A DNA stretch of 64,000 nt from Oscillospiraceae bacterium (GCA_015068855.1 SVJS01000007.1:1-64000); one strand, 5' to 3'. Counted from the first letter of the stretch, positions 33,523 through 42,982 are shown. Numbers and translations: made by a program. Notes: generated by a model not told the origin, from the sequence alone.

Positions 33523-34713
33523 TTAATAGCATTCATAGAGCCTGAGTGCTGTTGCAATGGCCTGTTCAACCGTGTAGATTCCCTTTGGCTCAAACCGGGT
33601 TTCGGAGGTGCCCCGCATGATGTCCATACTCTTCATGGTTCTGACGGCAGAGCGGGCCCAATCTGAAATGGCGTTTTCATCATCATACAGGCTGGCAGAG
33701 CCTGCGCCCGGTATGGTTTTGTTTTGTAAAAACACGGCTGTTCTGTATAGCAACGTTGCCGCTTGTTCCCGTGTGATAGAAGCATCAGGAGCAAAGGTTC
33801 CGTCGCCCATGCCCAAAATGATGCCGGCAGCGGCTAAGAACTGAATTTTGTAGTCCTCACAATCGGAGAAAGAGACAGCCTGCATTTTGTCTGCCAGTTG
33901 CCGCTCAGCCGTAACACGCTCAATGGTGGCAACCTCTCCCATTCTCGAATCGCTGTCAGGCGAAAATTCGGTTGCAATTAAACGGTACATTAAACTGCCA
34001 AATTCCTGTCTTGTGATGCTGTTTCTGTATCCATCCGTCAGCTCATAGGGCAACAGGTTACAAGCCGCGGCCTTTTGAATTTCGGCTTTTGCCCATGGGC
34101 TTGCGTCCGCTGTCATTAGGAGGTTTTGCCCGGGCAAACTTGCCGCGTCATCCGGTGTTGATTCCCGTAACGTCCCGGCAAAAGTATCAGAATTTTCAAA
34201 CAAGTATTTTGTGGCCAATTTGGTGTCCGCGGTGTATAAAGCGTTTCGGCCGTTGCCGATATAGGGCAGATACCAAATATAATTTTTCTTTGTTTCTCCA
34301 TGAGAAAAAGAGGGCTCGCCGTAGGCGCCAACGATAACGCCGCCGTTTGGATAGACAACATAGGACTTTGTTTTATCCTTTGTCCACAATTTGATATAGT
34401 ATTCATAGGAGACCGTCTCATCATAGGGCACAATCACGCGGTCGAATGGCGAAAAATTCCAATAGACGGTAAGCCATGAACGTAAATCTTCCTGACCGAT
34501 ATCGGCGCATTGCCCGTCCTGTTTAACCATTGCGGCGCTTCCGATTTCATCCATATCACTAAGCCCTAAAACAGCATGGAACGGCTGCCCTGCGGGCATA
34601 TAACGCTGCATTGGCGCAGAGGTTACAAAAGCGGACTCAGCGTGGGTTGAGCCGGCGGGAAACGTAGTTGCCAAAAGCGTAAACATTAATAAAAAGGCGA
34701 ATGTTTTCTTCAT
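33523..34713 (-). CDS. Secreted SLH-domain surface protein of unknown function
   Basis: A 396-residue exported protein. A signal peptide (~1-25, FLLMFTLLATTFPAGSTHA) precedes an unrecognised N-terminal beta-rich domain (~26-185, with YYIKLWTKDKTKSYVVYPNG). Three C-terminal SLH repeats follow (~190-245, 270-330, 340-396: SPWAKAEIQKAAACNLLP, AAGIILGMGDGTFAPDASIT, ARSAVRTMKSMDIMRG). The SLH repeats bind pyruvylated wall polymers in other bacteria. The N-terminal part resembles a stalk domain of wall sensors rather than an enzyme. I chose ATG 34711-34713, with AGGA nine bases upstream, over earlier ATGs. Confidence 0.82.
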   Translation of the reverse strand: MKKTFAFLLMFTLLATTFPAGSTHAESAFVTSAPMQRYMPAGQPFHAVLGLSDMDEIGSAAMVKQDGQCADIGQEDLRSWLTVYWNFSPFDRVIVPYDETVSYEYYIKLWTKDKTKSYVVYPNGGVIVGAYGEPSFSHGETKKNYIWYLPYIGNGRNALYTADTKLATKYLFENSDTFAGTLRESTPDDAASLPGQNLLMTADASPWAKAEIQKAAACNLLPYELTDGYRNSITRQEFGSLMYRLIATEFSPDSDSRMGEVATIERVTAERQLADKMQAVSFSDCEDYKIQFLAAAGIILGMGDGTFAPDASITREQAATLLYRTAVFLQNKTIPGAGSASLYDDENAISDWARSAVRTMKSMDIMRGTSETRFEPKGIYTVEQAIATALRLYECY

Positions 34714-34806
34714 TATTCTCATTCCTGACATTATGTTTTTTTTGGTCGTGTTGTAGCCGTCGATAAGGGATACGGCAGGCAAGGAAAACCGTTGCTTTAT
34801 AATTTT

Positions 34807-34836
34807 ATTATAACGCCTTATGCACTTTTGTGTCAA
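34807..34836 (-). promoter_or_regulatory. Promoter of the minus-strand SLH gene
   Basis: Minus strand TTGACA (34831-34836) and TATAAT (34807-34812) with an 18-base spacer. It diverges from the promoter at 34881, about 45 bases away. Confidence 0.82.
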
Positions 34837-34880
34837 GTGATTGGCAAAATACCTTCATGGGCTTTTTTGCCCGCTGTCTC

Positions 34881-34909
34881 TTGACTTCTGTCATAGAATT
34901 TTATATTAT
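34881..34909 (+). promoter_or_regulatory. Promoter of the DUF4091 gene
   Basis: TTGACT (34881-34886) and TATTAT (34904-34909), 17-base spacer. Confidence 0.68.
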
Positions 34910-34949
34910 TAAGATATATATTTGTATCATGTTAAAGGTGGGGACTATT

Positions 34950-36602
34950 ATGGCTATGAAAGTCAAGCAAGTGTCATCCTTAGAGAAAATAATGACCAAA
35001 AATTATGACGATGCTAAAACCATATACCAAAAAACCGTGATGGGTGGCGAGAGTTTTTCTTATCAGCTTGCCATCTGCCCTGATGATTTTGTGGATATTT
35101 TCTTTACGGTGCAATCGCCCTTGAAAGAGGCAGTCAGCCTATACGAAGTGAGAAACACTGTGATGGATTTGCCTATCTATTCCTATGCCATTGATGATGA
35201 TTACATCACGCGTTCTGCCGGCACAATGCCGGATTTGCTCTTGCCGCTTGAAGCAGAAAAACCGATGCGACTCGTTTACGAAGCGGGGGCACTCTGGGTG
35301 GAGGTTAATGTGCCTGAAAACACACCTGCAGGGACCTATTCCGTAGAGATTGATGTACGTGCCATTTTGGTTGGTAACGGAGAGGTGGGCTACGAAGGCA
35401 GGGAAACCATGCAGATAGAGGTGCTGCCCTGCAACATCCCTACACAAAAAACAATCTACACGCAGTGGTTCCACACGGACTGCATTGCGGACTATCATAA
35501 TGTGCCTGTTTATAGTGAAGCACATTGGGAACTCATTGATGCCTATATGGCCCTTTATGCAAAGCTTGGCGGTAACATGATTTTAACGCCGATTATCACG
35601 CCGCCCTTAGATACGGGCCTGGGCATCCGTCGTACGAATGTACAGCTTGTGGATTTTGAGAAAAAGGGCCATGTTTACAGTTTTGATTTTTCCCGTCTTG
35701 TCCGCTGGATTTCTTTGGTTAATAAGAACGGCATCCGTTATTTTGAAATGTCGCCCCTGTTTTCGCAGTGGGGCCTTGCCTATACGCCCAATATCCTGGT
35801 AAAGGAAAATGGAGAAGAGTCCTATCTTTTTGGCTGGGAGATGGATTCTCACAACCCGGAATATAAAAACTTTTTATCTCAGTTTCTTCCGGCATTGATT
35901 GATTTTGCCAAGGAGCAGGGGATTAAAGAACGGCTTTATTTCCATATCTCGGATGAGCCTAACGAAAAGCATCTGGATGCCTACCGGTTTGCCCATGATT
36001 TAATAGTGCCGCTGATTGATGGTTGCCCTACAATGGATGCCCTTTCTAATTATGCATTTTACGAAAAGGGACTTGTGCCTGTGCCTGTGACCTCCATTGC
36101 TGACCTTGCACCCTTCCTTGAAAACAAGGTGGAAAATCAGTGGGGTTATTATTGTTGCAGTCATTTTGATGCGGTATCCAACCGCTTTATGGCAATGCCT
36201 TCTTACCGTAACCGTATTATCGGCCTGCAAATTTACAAATTCGGTTTAGTTGGCTTTTTGCATTGGGGCTATAACTTTTATAACAGCATGCATTCCCGCA
36301 AGCAGATTAACCCTTATCTTACTTCTTCGGCAGAAGGAACATTTCCATCCGGCGACGCATTCTCTGTATATCCTGTGAAAAATGGCGTTGCTCCCTCTTT
36401 GCGCGCCCTGGTCTTCAAGGAAGCGCTGACAGATGTTGAGGTCTGCCGAAAACTTGAGGAATATATCGGTAAAGATGCGGTTGTTAAGATGATTGACGAT
36501 GCGGCAGGGATGGACCTGACTTTCAAGGACTATCCGCGTCAAAAGGAGTTTATCCCGAACCTGATGAACAAGATGATGGAGAAAATTAAGACGTTTATCT
36601 AA
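34950..36602 (+). CDS. DUF4091 / GH123-like protein
   Basis: The 550-residue protein has the layout of DUF4091/GH123-type proteins: an N-terminal beta-sandwich (~1-160, LWVEVNVPENTPAGTYSVEI) and a TIM-barrel-like domain (~165-520). The barrel includes FHTDCIADYH, YFEMSPLFSQWG, and LYFHISDEPNE (~residues 328-338) with the Asp-Glu pair used by GH123 beta-N-acetylgalactosaminidases. LHWGYNFYNS is also typical. There is no signal peptide, so it should act in the cytoplasm on imported sugars. GH123-like activity is an inference; the family includes uncharacterised members. Of several starts, ATG 34950 is best placed after AAGGTGGGG. Confidence 0.82.
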   Translation: MAMKVKQVSSLEKIMTKNYDDAKTIYQKTVMGGESFSYQLAICPDDFVDIFFTVQSPLKEAVSLYEVRNTVMDLPIYSYAIDDDYITRSAGTMPDLLLPLEAEKPMRLVYEAGALWVEVNVPENTPAGTYSVEIDVRAILVGNGEVGYEGRETMQIEVLPCNIPTQKTIYTQWFHTDCIADYHNVPVYSEAHWELIDAYMALYAKLGGNMILTPIITPPLDTGLGIRRTNVQLVDFEKKGHVYSFDFSRLVRWISLVNKNGIRYFEMSPLFSQWGLAYTPNILVKENGEESYLFGWEMDSHNPEYKNFLSQFLPALIDFAKEQGIKERLYFHISDEPNEKHLDAYRFAHDLIVPLIDGCPTMDALSNYAFYEKGLVPVPVTSIADLAPFLENKVENQWGYYCCSHFDAVSNRFMAMPSYRNRIIGLQIYKFGLVGFLHWGYNFYNSMHSRKQINPYLTSSAEGTFPSGDAFSVYPVKNGVAPSLRALVFKEALTDVEVCRKLEEYIGKDAVVKMIDDAAGMDLTFKDYPRQKEFIPNLMNKMMEKIKTFI

Positions 36603-36606
36603 AAAA

Positions 36607-36642
36607 AAGGAACTGTGTCTTGCTGACGCAGTTCCTTTTTTA
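36607..36642. terminator. Terminator between the DUF4091 gene and lysS
   Basis: AAGGAACTGtGTC-ttgct-GACgCAGTTCCTT followed by TTTTTATTTT; the A run before it also serves lysS on the other strand. Confidence 0.88.
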
Positions 36643-36653
36643 TTTTACACCAT

Positions 36654-38138
36654 TTATTTATCAAGCGGCTTCATTGTTGGGAACAGGAGCACGTCACGGA
36701 TGGCGGCGGAGTCGGTGAGCAGCATGCACATGCGATCGATACCGAAGCCGATACCACCTGTGGGCGGCATACCGATTTCCAGAGCGTTCATAAAGTCCTC
36801 GTCTGTTGTGTTGGCTTCTTCGTCACCCTGCGCCAAAAGCTCTTCCTGTGCGCGGAAGCGTTCTCTCTGGTCAATGGGGTCGTTAAGTTCGGAATAAGCA
36901 TTGGCCATTTCCCAGCCATTCATGAAGAACTCAAAGCGTTCAACATAGTCGGGATTTTCCGGTTTTTTCTTGGTCAGCGGCGAAATCTCGATGGGGTGGT
37001 CCATAACAAAAGTGGGCTGAATTAAATGCTCTTCGGCAAATTCTTCGAAGAAAAGGCTTAAAATATCGCCCTTTTTGTGACGGTCTTCAAATTCAACGTG
37101 GTGCTCCTTGGCAACGGCCCGAGCCTCCTCGAGAGTGTGAATTGTATCAAAGTCAACACCGGCATATTTCTTAACGGCTTCCACCATGGTGATTCTTTCA
37201 AAGGGCTTGCCCAAATCCATCTCAATGCCGTTATAGACAATTTTGGTTGTGCCCAAAACTTCCTGTGCCACATGGCGATAGAGATTTTCAGTTAAGTCCA
37301 TCATGCCGTGGTAATCGGTATACGCCTGATAGAGCTCCATCAGAGTAAATTCAGGGTTATGACGGGTGTCTAAGCCTTCGTTACGGAACACACGGCCGAT
37401 TTCATACACGCGCTCCAAGCCACCGACAATCAAACGCTTTAAGTAAAGCTCCAGGGAAATGCGCAGCTTAAAATCTTCGTCCAGGGCGTTAAAATGCGTT
37501 TCAAAGGGACGGGCAGCGGCGCCGCCGGCGTTGGACACCAGCATGGGCGTTTCAACCTCCAAAAAGCCCTGACCGTTCAGGTATTGACGGATGCAAGCGA
37601 TGATTTTGGAACGCTTAATAAAGGTGTCTTTAACCTCGTTGTTCATAATCAAATCCACATAGCGCTGACGATAGCGGGTGTCGGTATCGGTCAGGCCGTG
37701 GAATTTTTCCGGCAGGGGCTGCAAAGACTTGGAAAGCAGAGTGTAACGTTCAATCTTAACAGAAATTTCTCCCGTCTGGGTTGTGAAAACCTCGCCGGTT
37801 GCGCCGATGATATCGCCAATGTCTAATTTCTTGCAGGCGGCATACTCATCGTCGCCCAGAATGTCTTTTTTAACAAAGAGCTGGATGCGACCGCTCAGGT
37901 CCTGAATGTGACAAAACATAACCTTGCCCATGCCGCGTTTAGACATTAAACGACCGGCTACGGTTACGGTTTTACCTTCCACGTCAGCATAGTTATCAAT
38001 TACATCTTTGGCAGAGTGTGTTCTGTCAAACTTAACCTGCACAAAGGGGTCTTTGCCGGCGTCCTGTAACTCTTTTAATTTATCTCGGCGAACCTGTAAA
38101 ATTTCATTTAAGTCTGTTTCCTTAGTTTGTTGTTGCAT
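36654..38138 (-). CDS. lysS: Lysyl-tRNA synthetase (class II)
   Basis: Charges tRNA-Lys. The 494-residue enzyme has an N-terminal OB-fold anticodon-binding domain (~60-170, [15 protein letters not shown]), class II motif 2 ([20 protein letters not shown], ~257-276) and motif 3 ([14 protein letters not shown], ~463-476). Length is normal. It is transcribed alone from the promoter at 38228-38256. There is no T-box in its short leader. It is not part of the lysine riboswitch operon. Confidence 0.97.
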   Translation of the reverse strand: MQQQTKETDLNEILQVRRDKLKELQDAGKDPFVQVKFDRTHSAKDVIDNYADVEGKTVTVAGRLMSKRGMGKVMFCHIQDLSGRIQLFVKKDILGDDEYAACKKLDIGDIIGATGEVFTTQTGEISVKIERYTLLSKSLQPLPEKFHGLTDTDTRYRQRYVDLIMNNEVKDTFIKRSKIIACIRQYLNGQGFLEVETPMLVSNAGGAAARPFETHFNALDEDFKLRISLELYLKRLIVGGLERVYEIGRVFRNEGLDTRHNPEFTLMELYQAYTDYHGMMDLTENLYRHVAQEVLGTTKIVYNGIEMDLGKPFERITMVEAVKKYAGVDFDTIHTLEEARAVAKEHHVEFEDRHKKGDILSLFFEEFAEEHLIQPTFVMDHPIEISPLTKKKPENPDYVERFEFFMNGWEMANAYSELNDPIDQRERFRAQEELLAQGDEEANTTDEDFMNALEIGMPPTGGIGFGIDRMCMLLTDSAAIRDVLLFPTMKPLDK

Positions 38139-38227
38139 GTGTAACCTCCCGGATTTTTATCGTGTACTTACAATGGGGTAGGGGTGCTGTGAAGAAAAAG
38201 CAATCACAGGCAAACCTATCCTTTTAT

Positions 38228-38256
38228 ATTGTATCACAAAAGACGGATTTTGTAAA
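38228..38256 (-). promoter_or_regulatory. Promoter of lysS
   Basis: Minus strand TTTACA (38251-38256) and TACAAT (38228-38233), 17-base spacer. The ~85-base leader can fold (CTGTGA/TCACAG with an outer GGxTAGG/CCTACCC). Confidence 0.75.
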
Positions 38257-38305
38257 ATACTTTTTAGATTTATTTACAAAATATCCATAAAGCAAACAAA
38301 AACTA

Positions 38306-38334
38306 TTGATTTTATCAGTAAAAAATAGTATAAT
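38306..38334 (+). promoter_or_regulatory. Promoter of murA
   Basis: TTGATT (38306-38311) and TATAAT (38329-38334), 17-base spacer; ~60-base leader to the TTG start. Confidence 0.78.
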
Positions 38335-38399
38335 GATACTAAGTATACTTATGTCAATTAACATATAACTTGATTCGGGTTGATAAGGGGATGTGAACT

Positions 38400-39656
38400 T
38401 TGGAGAAAATAGTGGTTAAAGGAGGAAAACGGCTTTGCGGCGAGGTTACCGTCAGCGGTGCCAAAAATGCTGTTGTTGCCGTTATACCCGCTGCTATTTT
38501 AGTTGATGGTGTTTGTGTCGTTGAAAATGTACCCAACATCAAGGATGTTCGGGTTATTGTTACCATATTAGAAAACATGGGTGCGGTTGCTGAGTTTACT
38601 GATGCAACAACCCTTACAATTGATTGCCGTCATGTGCAAAAACAAACAGAGCCGGATGCCCTGATGCGGAAAATGCGTGCGTCTTATTATCTGCTTGGTG
38701 CACTGCTCGGACGGTTTCATTCAGCCAAGGTAACAATGCCCGGTGGGTGCTGTTTCGGTACTAGGCCCATTGACCAGCATATTAAAGGGTTTGAAGCGCT
38801 GGGCGCAACTGTCAGACAGGATAGCGACGTGATTGTGGCGGAAGCTGAGCGCCTGGTTGGTACAAGCATTTACTTAGACACAGTCAGCGTTGGTTCCACC
38901 ATTAACATCATGCTGGCAGCGGTTTTAGCAGAGGGCGTAACCGTCATTGAAAATGCCGCCAAGGAACCGCACATTGTTGACCTGGCAAACTTTCTGAATG
39001 CCATGGGTGCCAACATTAAGGGTGCCGGCACAGACGCAATTAAAATTAAAGGTGTTAAGCGGCTATCCGGCGGTACATATTCGATTATTCCCGACCAGAT
39101 TGAAGCCGGAACTTTCATGGTTGCGGCAGCTGCAACAGGCGGGAATGTTCTGGTTAAGAACGTGATTCCCAAGCACATGGAATCCATCAGCGCCAAGCTG
39201 GTTGAAATCGGCGCTAAGGTTATAGAGTATGACGACAGCATCCGTGTGGAGGGTAGTGAAACCCTGTCGCCCGTTAACATTAAAACGCAGCCGTATCCCG
39301 GCTTTCCCACCGATATGCAGCCGCAGATTGTAACGCTTTTGTCTGTCGCAAACGGCATCAGCCTGGTGCGTGAGGGCGTTTGGGACAACCGTTTTCAGTA
39401 TGTTGGCGAGCTTCTTCGCATGGGCGCCAACATTCGTGTTGACGGGAAAACGGCTTTTGTAACCGGTGTTGACCATTTGCAGGGTGCGCCGGTGCGCGCA
39501 ACGGACCTGCGCGGCGGTGCCGGTATGGTTATTGCCGGTCTCATGGCCCACGGCACGACGGAAATTACGGACGTTGAGCATATTGACCGTGGTTATGAAG
39601 ATTTGGAAACCAAATTCAAGCAGCTCGGTGCAGACATTCACCGCGAAAACGATTAA
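38400..39656 (+). CDS. murA: UDP-N-acetylglucosamine 1-carboxyvinyltransferase
   Basis: First committed step of peptidoglycan synthesis: transfer of enolpyruvate to UDP-GlcNAc. The 418-residue protein has SGAKNAVVAV (~residues 18-27, catalytic Lys), the fosfomycin-binding cysteine in MPGGCCFGTRPIDQH (~111-125), FPTDMQPQ (~302-309) and DLRGGAGMVIAGL (~370-382). The cysteine is present, so fosfomycin sensitivity would be expected. It begins with TTG at 38400 after AAGGGG. Low-GC Gram-positive bacteria often have two murA copies; I cannot say which this is. It heads a run with a KorC-like gene and the walRK locus. Confidence 0.96.
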   Translation: MEKIVVKGGKRLCGEVTVSGAKNAVVAVIPAAILVDGVCVVENVPNIKDVRVIVTILENMGAVAEFTDATTLTIDCRHVQKQTEPDALMRKMRASYYLLGALLGRFHSAKVTMPGGCCFGTRPIDQHIKGFEALGATVRQDSDVIVAEAERLVGTSIYLDTVSVGSTINIMLAAVLAEGVTVIENAAKEPHIVDLANFLNAMGANIKGAGTDAIKIKGVKRLSGGTYSIIPDQIEAGTFMVAAAATGGNVLVKNVIPKHMESISAKLVEIGAKVIEYDDSIRVEGSETLSPVNIKTQPYPGFPTDMQPQIVTLLSVANGISLVREGVWDNRFQYVGELLRMGANIRVDGKTAFVTGVDHLQGAPVRATDLRGGAGMVIAGLMAHGTTEITDVEHIDRGYEDLETKFKQLGADIHREND

Positions 39657-39752
39657 TGTGTTTATCCCCATAATGCCTCGTTTGTCCACGACGAGAGCAG
39701 GGAGCTATATATTACTAATTACGCAATGTGGGCAGAAAGGCAAGGAACAAGT

Positions 39753-40289
39753 ATGAAAAATTGTAAAATCATGTTGGCCGGTTTTGGCGGACAAGGTATT
39801 TTGTTTGCCGGTAAGGTACTCGCTTATGCCGGCTTAAAAGCAGGCAGAGAGGTTTCCTGGTTACCCTCTTACGGCCCGGAGATGCGTGGCGGCACATGTA
39901 ATTGCAGCGTTGTTATTTCCGATAAACCGGTGGGTTCTCCCGTTATCCCGAATCCGGATGTTTTAGTGGCTATGAACAGACCGTCGCTGGATAAATTTGA
40001 AAAAACACTGGTCAGCGGTGGTGTTATCATTACAGACAGTTCCATGGTTGATCGTGATGTTGAGAGAGATGATGTAACTGTTGTTGCCATTCCTGCAAAG
40101 GAAATTGCACTCAGCAATGATTTGGGAAATCTGGCTAACATGGTTATTGTGGGTCGACTGTTAAAGGAAACAGGCCTGTATTCGTTAGATGAAATCAAAG
40201 AGGGTCTTGCAAAAAGCATTCCTCCCAGCAAAGCAGCACTGCTTGAAAAGAACGTAAAGGCCATTGAGCTTGGCTTTCAATATGCATAA
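39753..40289 (+). CDS. 2-oxoacid:acceptor oxidoreductase gamma subunit-like protein (KorC type)
   Basis: The 178-residue product looks like the gamma subunit of 2-oxoglutarate/2-oxoacid:ferredoxin oxidoreductases: IMLAGFGGQGILFAGKVLA (~residues 6-24), SYGPEMRGGTCNCSVVIS (~38-55) and AMNRPSLDKFE (~73-83). Such subunits act with alpha and beta subunits that bind thiamine diphosphate. No alpha or beta gene lies beside it, which is unusual. ATG 39753 after AAGGAAC is used; an upstream in-frame start would add 9 unlikely residues. The 96-base spacer after murA has no clear promoter, so cotranscription with murA is possible. Confidence 0.88.
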   Translation: MKNCKIMLAGFGGQGILFAGKVLAYAGLKAGREVSWLPSYGPEMRGGTCNCSVVISDKPVGSPVIPNPDVLVAMNRPSLDKFEKTLVSGGVIITDSSMVDRDVERDDVTVVAIPAKEIALSNDLGNLANMVIVGRLLKETGLYSLDEIKEGLAKSIPPSKAALLEKNVKAIELGFQYA

Positions 40290-40310
40290 TTGCAGACAGT
40301 ATTTCTGCAA
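40290..40310. repeat. Inverted repeat upstream of walR
   Basis: TTGCAGA-cagtatt-TCTGCAA, two 7-base arms and a 7-base spacer, at the end of the KorC-like gene and 33 bases before walR. There is no T run, so it is either a protein-binding site or a weak hairpin. Confidence 0.4.
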
Positions 40311-40342
40311 GTACATTTAAGAAAAACAAAAGGGGTGGCACG

Positions 40343-41041
40343 ATGGAACGAGTTGTCTTGGTTGTGGATGATGAAAAACCGATTCTTGACATTTTGAAGT
40401 TTAATCTTGAAAAAGAAGGTTTTCGGGTTTTGGGCGCTTCCGATGGCGAAGAAGGTCTGGTGCTGGCACTCACGCAAAATCCTGACCTCATTTTGCTTGA
40501 CATTATGTTGCCGAAATTAGATGGTTTTGACGTTTGCAAGCGCATTCGTGAAAAATCCAATGTGCCCATTATTATGATAACGGCTCGTGAGGAAGAGGTC
40601 GATAAGGTGCTGGGTTTAGAGCTCGGCGCAGATGACTATATCACCAAGCCGTTCAGCATTCGCGAGGTTCTGGCCCGTGTCAGAGCCAACATGCGCCGCT
40701 TTGCCGGCGATGCCAAGGAGGGAGCGCAGGATATCATCACAGCGGCTCCCGACCTTTTGATTAACACGACCAAATATGAGGTCATCAAAAATGGTGCGCC
40801 TCTTGATTTAACCCTGAGAGAATATGAGCTTTTGAAGTATCTGGTCACGCAGCCGAATCGCATTTTCTCCCGCGAAGCCCTGCTGTCTAATGTCTGGGGC
40901 TATGAGTTTTACGGGGATGTGCGCACAGTGGATGTTACGGTTCGTCGTCTTCGTGAAAAGCTGGAGGATGATTCCAGCAATCCCCGTTACATTTTAACCA
41001 AGCGCGGCGTTGGGTATTATTTCAACAAATCAGCCGAATAA
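40343..41041 (+). CDS. walR: Response regulator WalR (YycF)
   Basis: OmpR/PhoB-family transcription factor of the essential cell-wall two-component system. The 232-residue protein has an N-terminal receiver (~1-120; VVDDEKPI, phospho-acceptor Asp in LLDIMLPKLDGFD, TAREEE, KPFSIREV). The winged-helix DNA-binding domain follows (~130-230; LREYELLKYLVTQPNRIFSRE, VDVTVRRLREKLEDD, RGVGYYF). It is followed 21 bases later by walK, and the locus includes yycH and yycI, which fixes the identity. GGGGTGG precedes the ATG. Confidence 0.94.
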   Translation: MERVVLVVDDEKPILDILKFNLEKEGFRVLGASDGEEGLVLALTQNPDLILLDIMLPKLDGFDVCKRIREKSNVPIIMITAREEEVDKVLGLELGADDYITKPFSIREVLARVRANMRRFAGDAKEGAQDIITAAPDLLINTTKYEVIKNGAPLDLTLREYELLKYLVTQPNRIFSREALLSNVWGYEFYGDVRTVDVTVRRLREKLEDDSSNPRYILTKRGVGYYFNKSAE

Positions 41042-41062
41042 GACGGCGATAGGAGATGCGGC

Positions 41063-42826
41063 ATGTTTAAGGGTCTGCAATGGAAAGTGGTGATGATTTT
41101 CGTTTCCGTGGTAATCGCGATTATGACGGTTGCCGGAACGTTTATGTTTTTCTCCGTCACCAATTCATATTATGAACTGTTTGCGGATGAGATGGATTCG
41201 GTTTTCACAGAATCACTGCTTGAACAGATGAAAACCGGTGCCGCAGCAGGCGAGGATTATGTCAAGCAGGTTTTATCTGCCTATACGGCTCGTATCGGCA
41301 TTGACTCCTACCGCAACTATTACATTTTGGAGGCCCAAAGCGGGCAAGTTATTGATAGCTCTGCCGTGCCGGGAGACAGTTTTTCAATGCATACCCCCAA
41401 CATGATAATGGCCCTTTCGGGGCAGGTTGGTCGTGAGGTCAACCCCAGAGCCTCGGTCATGGACTATGCTGTGCCGGTTCAGGGGGATGGGTTTTTCTAT
41501 GTAATTTATGTCCGCGACACCATGCAGGAACTGACGGCGGTTATTGAGCGCATTGTCAGCATCGTTTTGCAGGCACTTTTGCTGGGTGTTTCCATTGCAC
41601 TGTGTCTCGGTTATTTTCTGTCAAGAACCATCACAACCCCCATTCAGAACCTGACCCACAAGGTGCAGGGCCTGGCAGAGGGCGAGTTTGAGTCTAAAAT
41701 TGAGGTTAAGTCCGATGATGAAATTGGTACCTTAACGGAAGCTTTTAACGACATGTCCACCAAATTGCAGGAAGCCATGCTGCAAATGTCAACGGAAAAG
41801 AATAAGGTGGAAGCCATTTTGGTTAACATGACGGATGGCGTTATGGCCTTTGCAACGGACGGCAACCTGATTCATATTAACCCCACGGCGCGGAAAATGT
41901 TTTCTCTTTCGGAGACGGAAAGCATTAATTTCGATGAGTTTTTTGAAAAAAATCATGCAGACATCCGACTGGGTGATTTGTTATATTTAGAGGATAACCG
42001 CTTTATGGAGCGGGATATTGAGCTTGCCAATCTATCCATTAAAGCCAGCTTTGTTGTGTTTGAAGACGAGCTTGATAACAAAGGCTCCGTTTTGGTTGTG
42101 CTCCATGACGTTACCCGCCAGCAGAAGCTTGAAAATGCACGTCGTGAATTTGTTGCCAATGTGTCTCACGAGCTGAGAACCCCGCTGACGACGGTTAAGT
42201 CCTATGCAGAAACCTTGCTTGATATGGTGGACGGAACCGATGTTCCCGTTTCCTTTATTAATACGATTGTGAATGAAACGGACCGCATGACAAGATTGGT
42301 TAAAGACCTTTTGGTGCTGTCGAGCTTAGAGCAATCGGGGCAGCTTAACAAGTCTAGCTTTGACATGAAAGTGCTTTTGGCGGAGGTGGTTGATACTTTG
42401 AGCCTTGTTGCCAAGGAGCAGGGGCACAGACTAAACCTTAAAACAAAGGGCGACTTCTCTGATTTTTATGGAGACAGAGACCGTTTGGAACAGCTTTTGT
42501 ATAACATTATTTCCAATTCACTTAAATACACGCCCAACGGCGGGAAAATTGAAGTGACGGCTGAACGTATTTATAACACCGTTTATATCCGTGTTAAAGA
42601 TAACGGTATCGGCATTCCGGAAAAGGATTTAGGACGCATTTTTGAACGTTTTTACCGTGTGGATAAAGCCAGAAGCAGGCAGCAGGGCGGAACGGGCCTC
42701 GGGCTTGCTATTTCCAAGAACATTGTGGATGCTCATGAGGGAAACATCTCCATTATGAGCGCCTTGCAAAAGGGTACGGAAGTGACGATTTCCCTGCCTG
42801 TTTTGCCTCCGGAACTGGCCGGCTGA
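41063..42826 (+). CDS. walK: Sensor histidine kinase WalK (YycG)
   Basis: Membrane kinase for WalR that adjusts autolysin and wall-metabolism genes. The 587 residues contain a first membrane segment (~8-30), an extracellular sensing domain (~30-165) and a second segment (~168-190). These are followed by HAMP (~192-245, TTPIQNLTHKVQGLAEGEF), a PAS domain (~250-350), the dimerisation/phosphorylation helix (VSHELRTPLTTVKSYAE, ~371-387) and the ATPase domain (N box ISNSLKYTPNGG, G boxes DNGIGIPEKDL and GTGLGLAIS). Length and domain order match WalK exactly. Confidence 0.95.
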   Translation: MFKGLQWKVVMIFVSVVIAIMTVAGTFMFFSVTNSYYELFADEMDSVFTESLLEQMKTGAAAGEDYVKQVLSAYTARIGIDSYRNYYILEAQSGQVIDSSAVPGDSFSMHTPNMIMALSGQVGREVNPRASVMDYAVPVQGDGFFYVIYVRDTMQELTAVIERIVSIVLQALLLGVSIALCLGYFLSRTITTPIQNLTHKVQGLAEGEFESKIEVKSDDEIGTLTEAFNDMSTKLQEAMLQMSTEKNKVEAILVNMTDGVMAFATDGNLIHINPTARKMFSLSETESINFDEFFEKNHADIRLGDLLYLEDNRFMERDIELANLSIKASFVVFEDELDNKGSVLVVLHDVTRQQKLENARREFVANVSHELRTPLTTVKSYAETLLDMVDGTDVPVSFINTIVNETDRMTRLVKDLLVLSSLEQSGQLNKSSFDMKVLLAEVVDTLSLVAKEQGHRLNLKTKGDFSDFYGDRDRLEQLLYNIISNSLKYTPNGGKIEVTAERIYNTVYIRVKDNGIGIPEKDLGRIFERFYRVDKARSRQQGGTGLGLAISKNIVDAHEGNISIMSALQKGTEVTISLPVLPPELAG

Positions 42827-42891
42827 GTCCCGCATGGGCGAAAAATGTAAATAGAACATAATGTTTTCGTAACACGTTTGTAAAAAAGACA

Positions 42892-42900
42892 TGGTATAAT
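42892..42900 (+). promoter_or_regulatory. Extended -10 promoter candidate 1 after walK
   Basis: TGG-TATAAT at 42892-42900, a TGn-extended -10 box with no good -35. It lies in the 288-base gap before the secreted protein at 43115. A TGTAAA-N5-CATAAT element at 42846-42862 resembles half of a WalR box. Confidence 0.5.
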
Positions 42901-42982
42901 GAACACATACAGGAATAACCTTAATAGGGTTGTGTTCGTTACACCATAAATTTCCTTGAATTATCTTTAATAAGAAAATTTG

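Noticed and set aside
38139-38227. Possible T-box or riboswitch upstream of lysS.
   Set aside because: The leader is about 85 bases, lacks the T-box sequence and specifier stem, and has only a simple hairpin.
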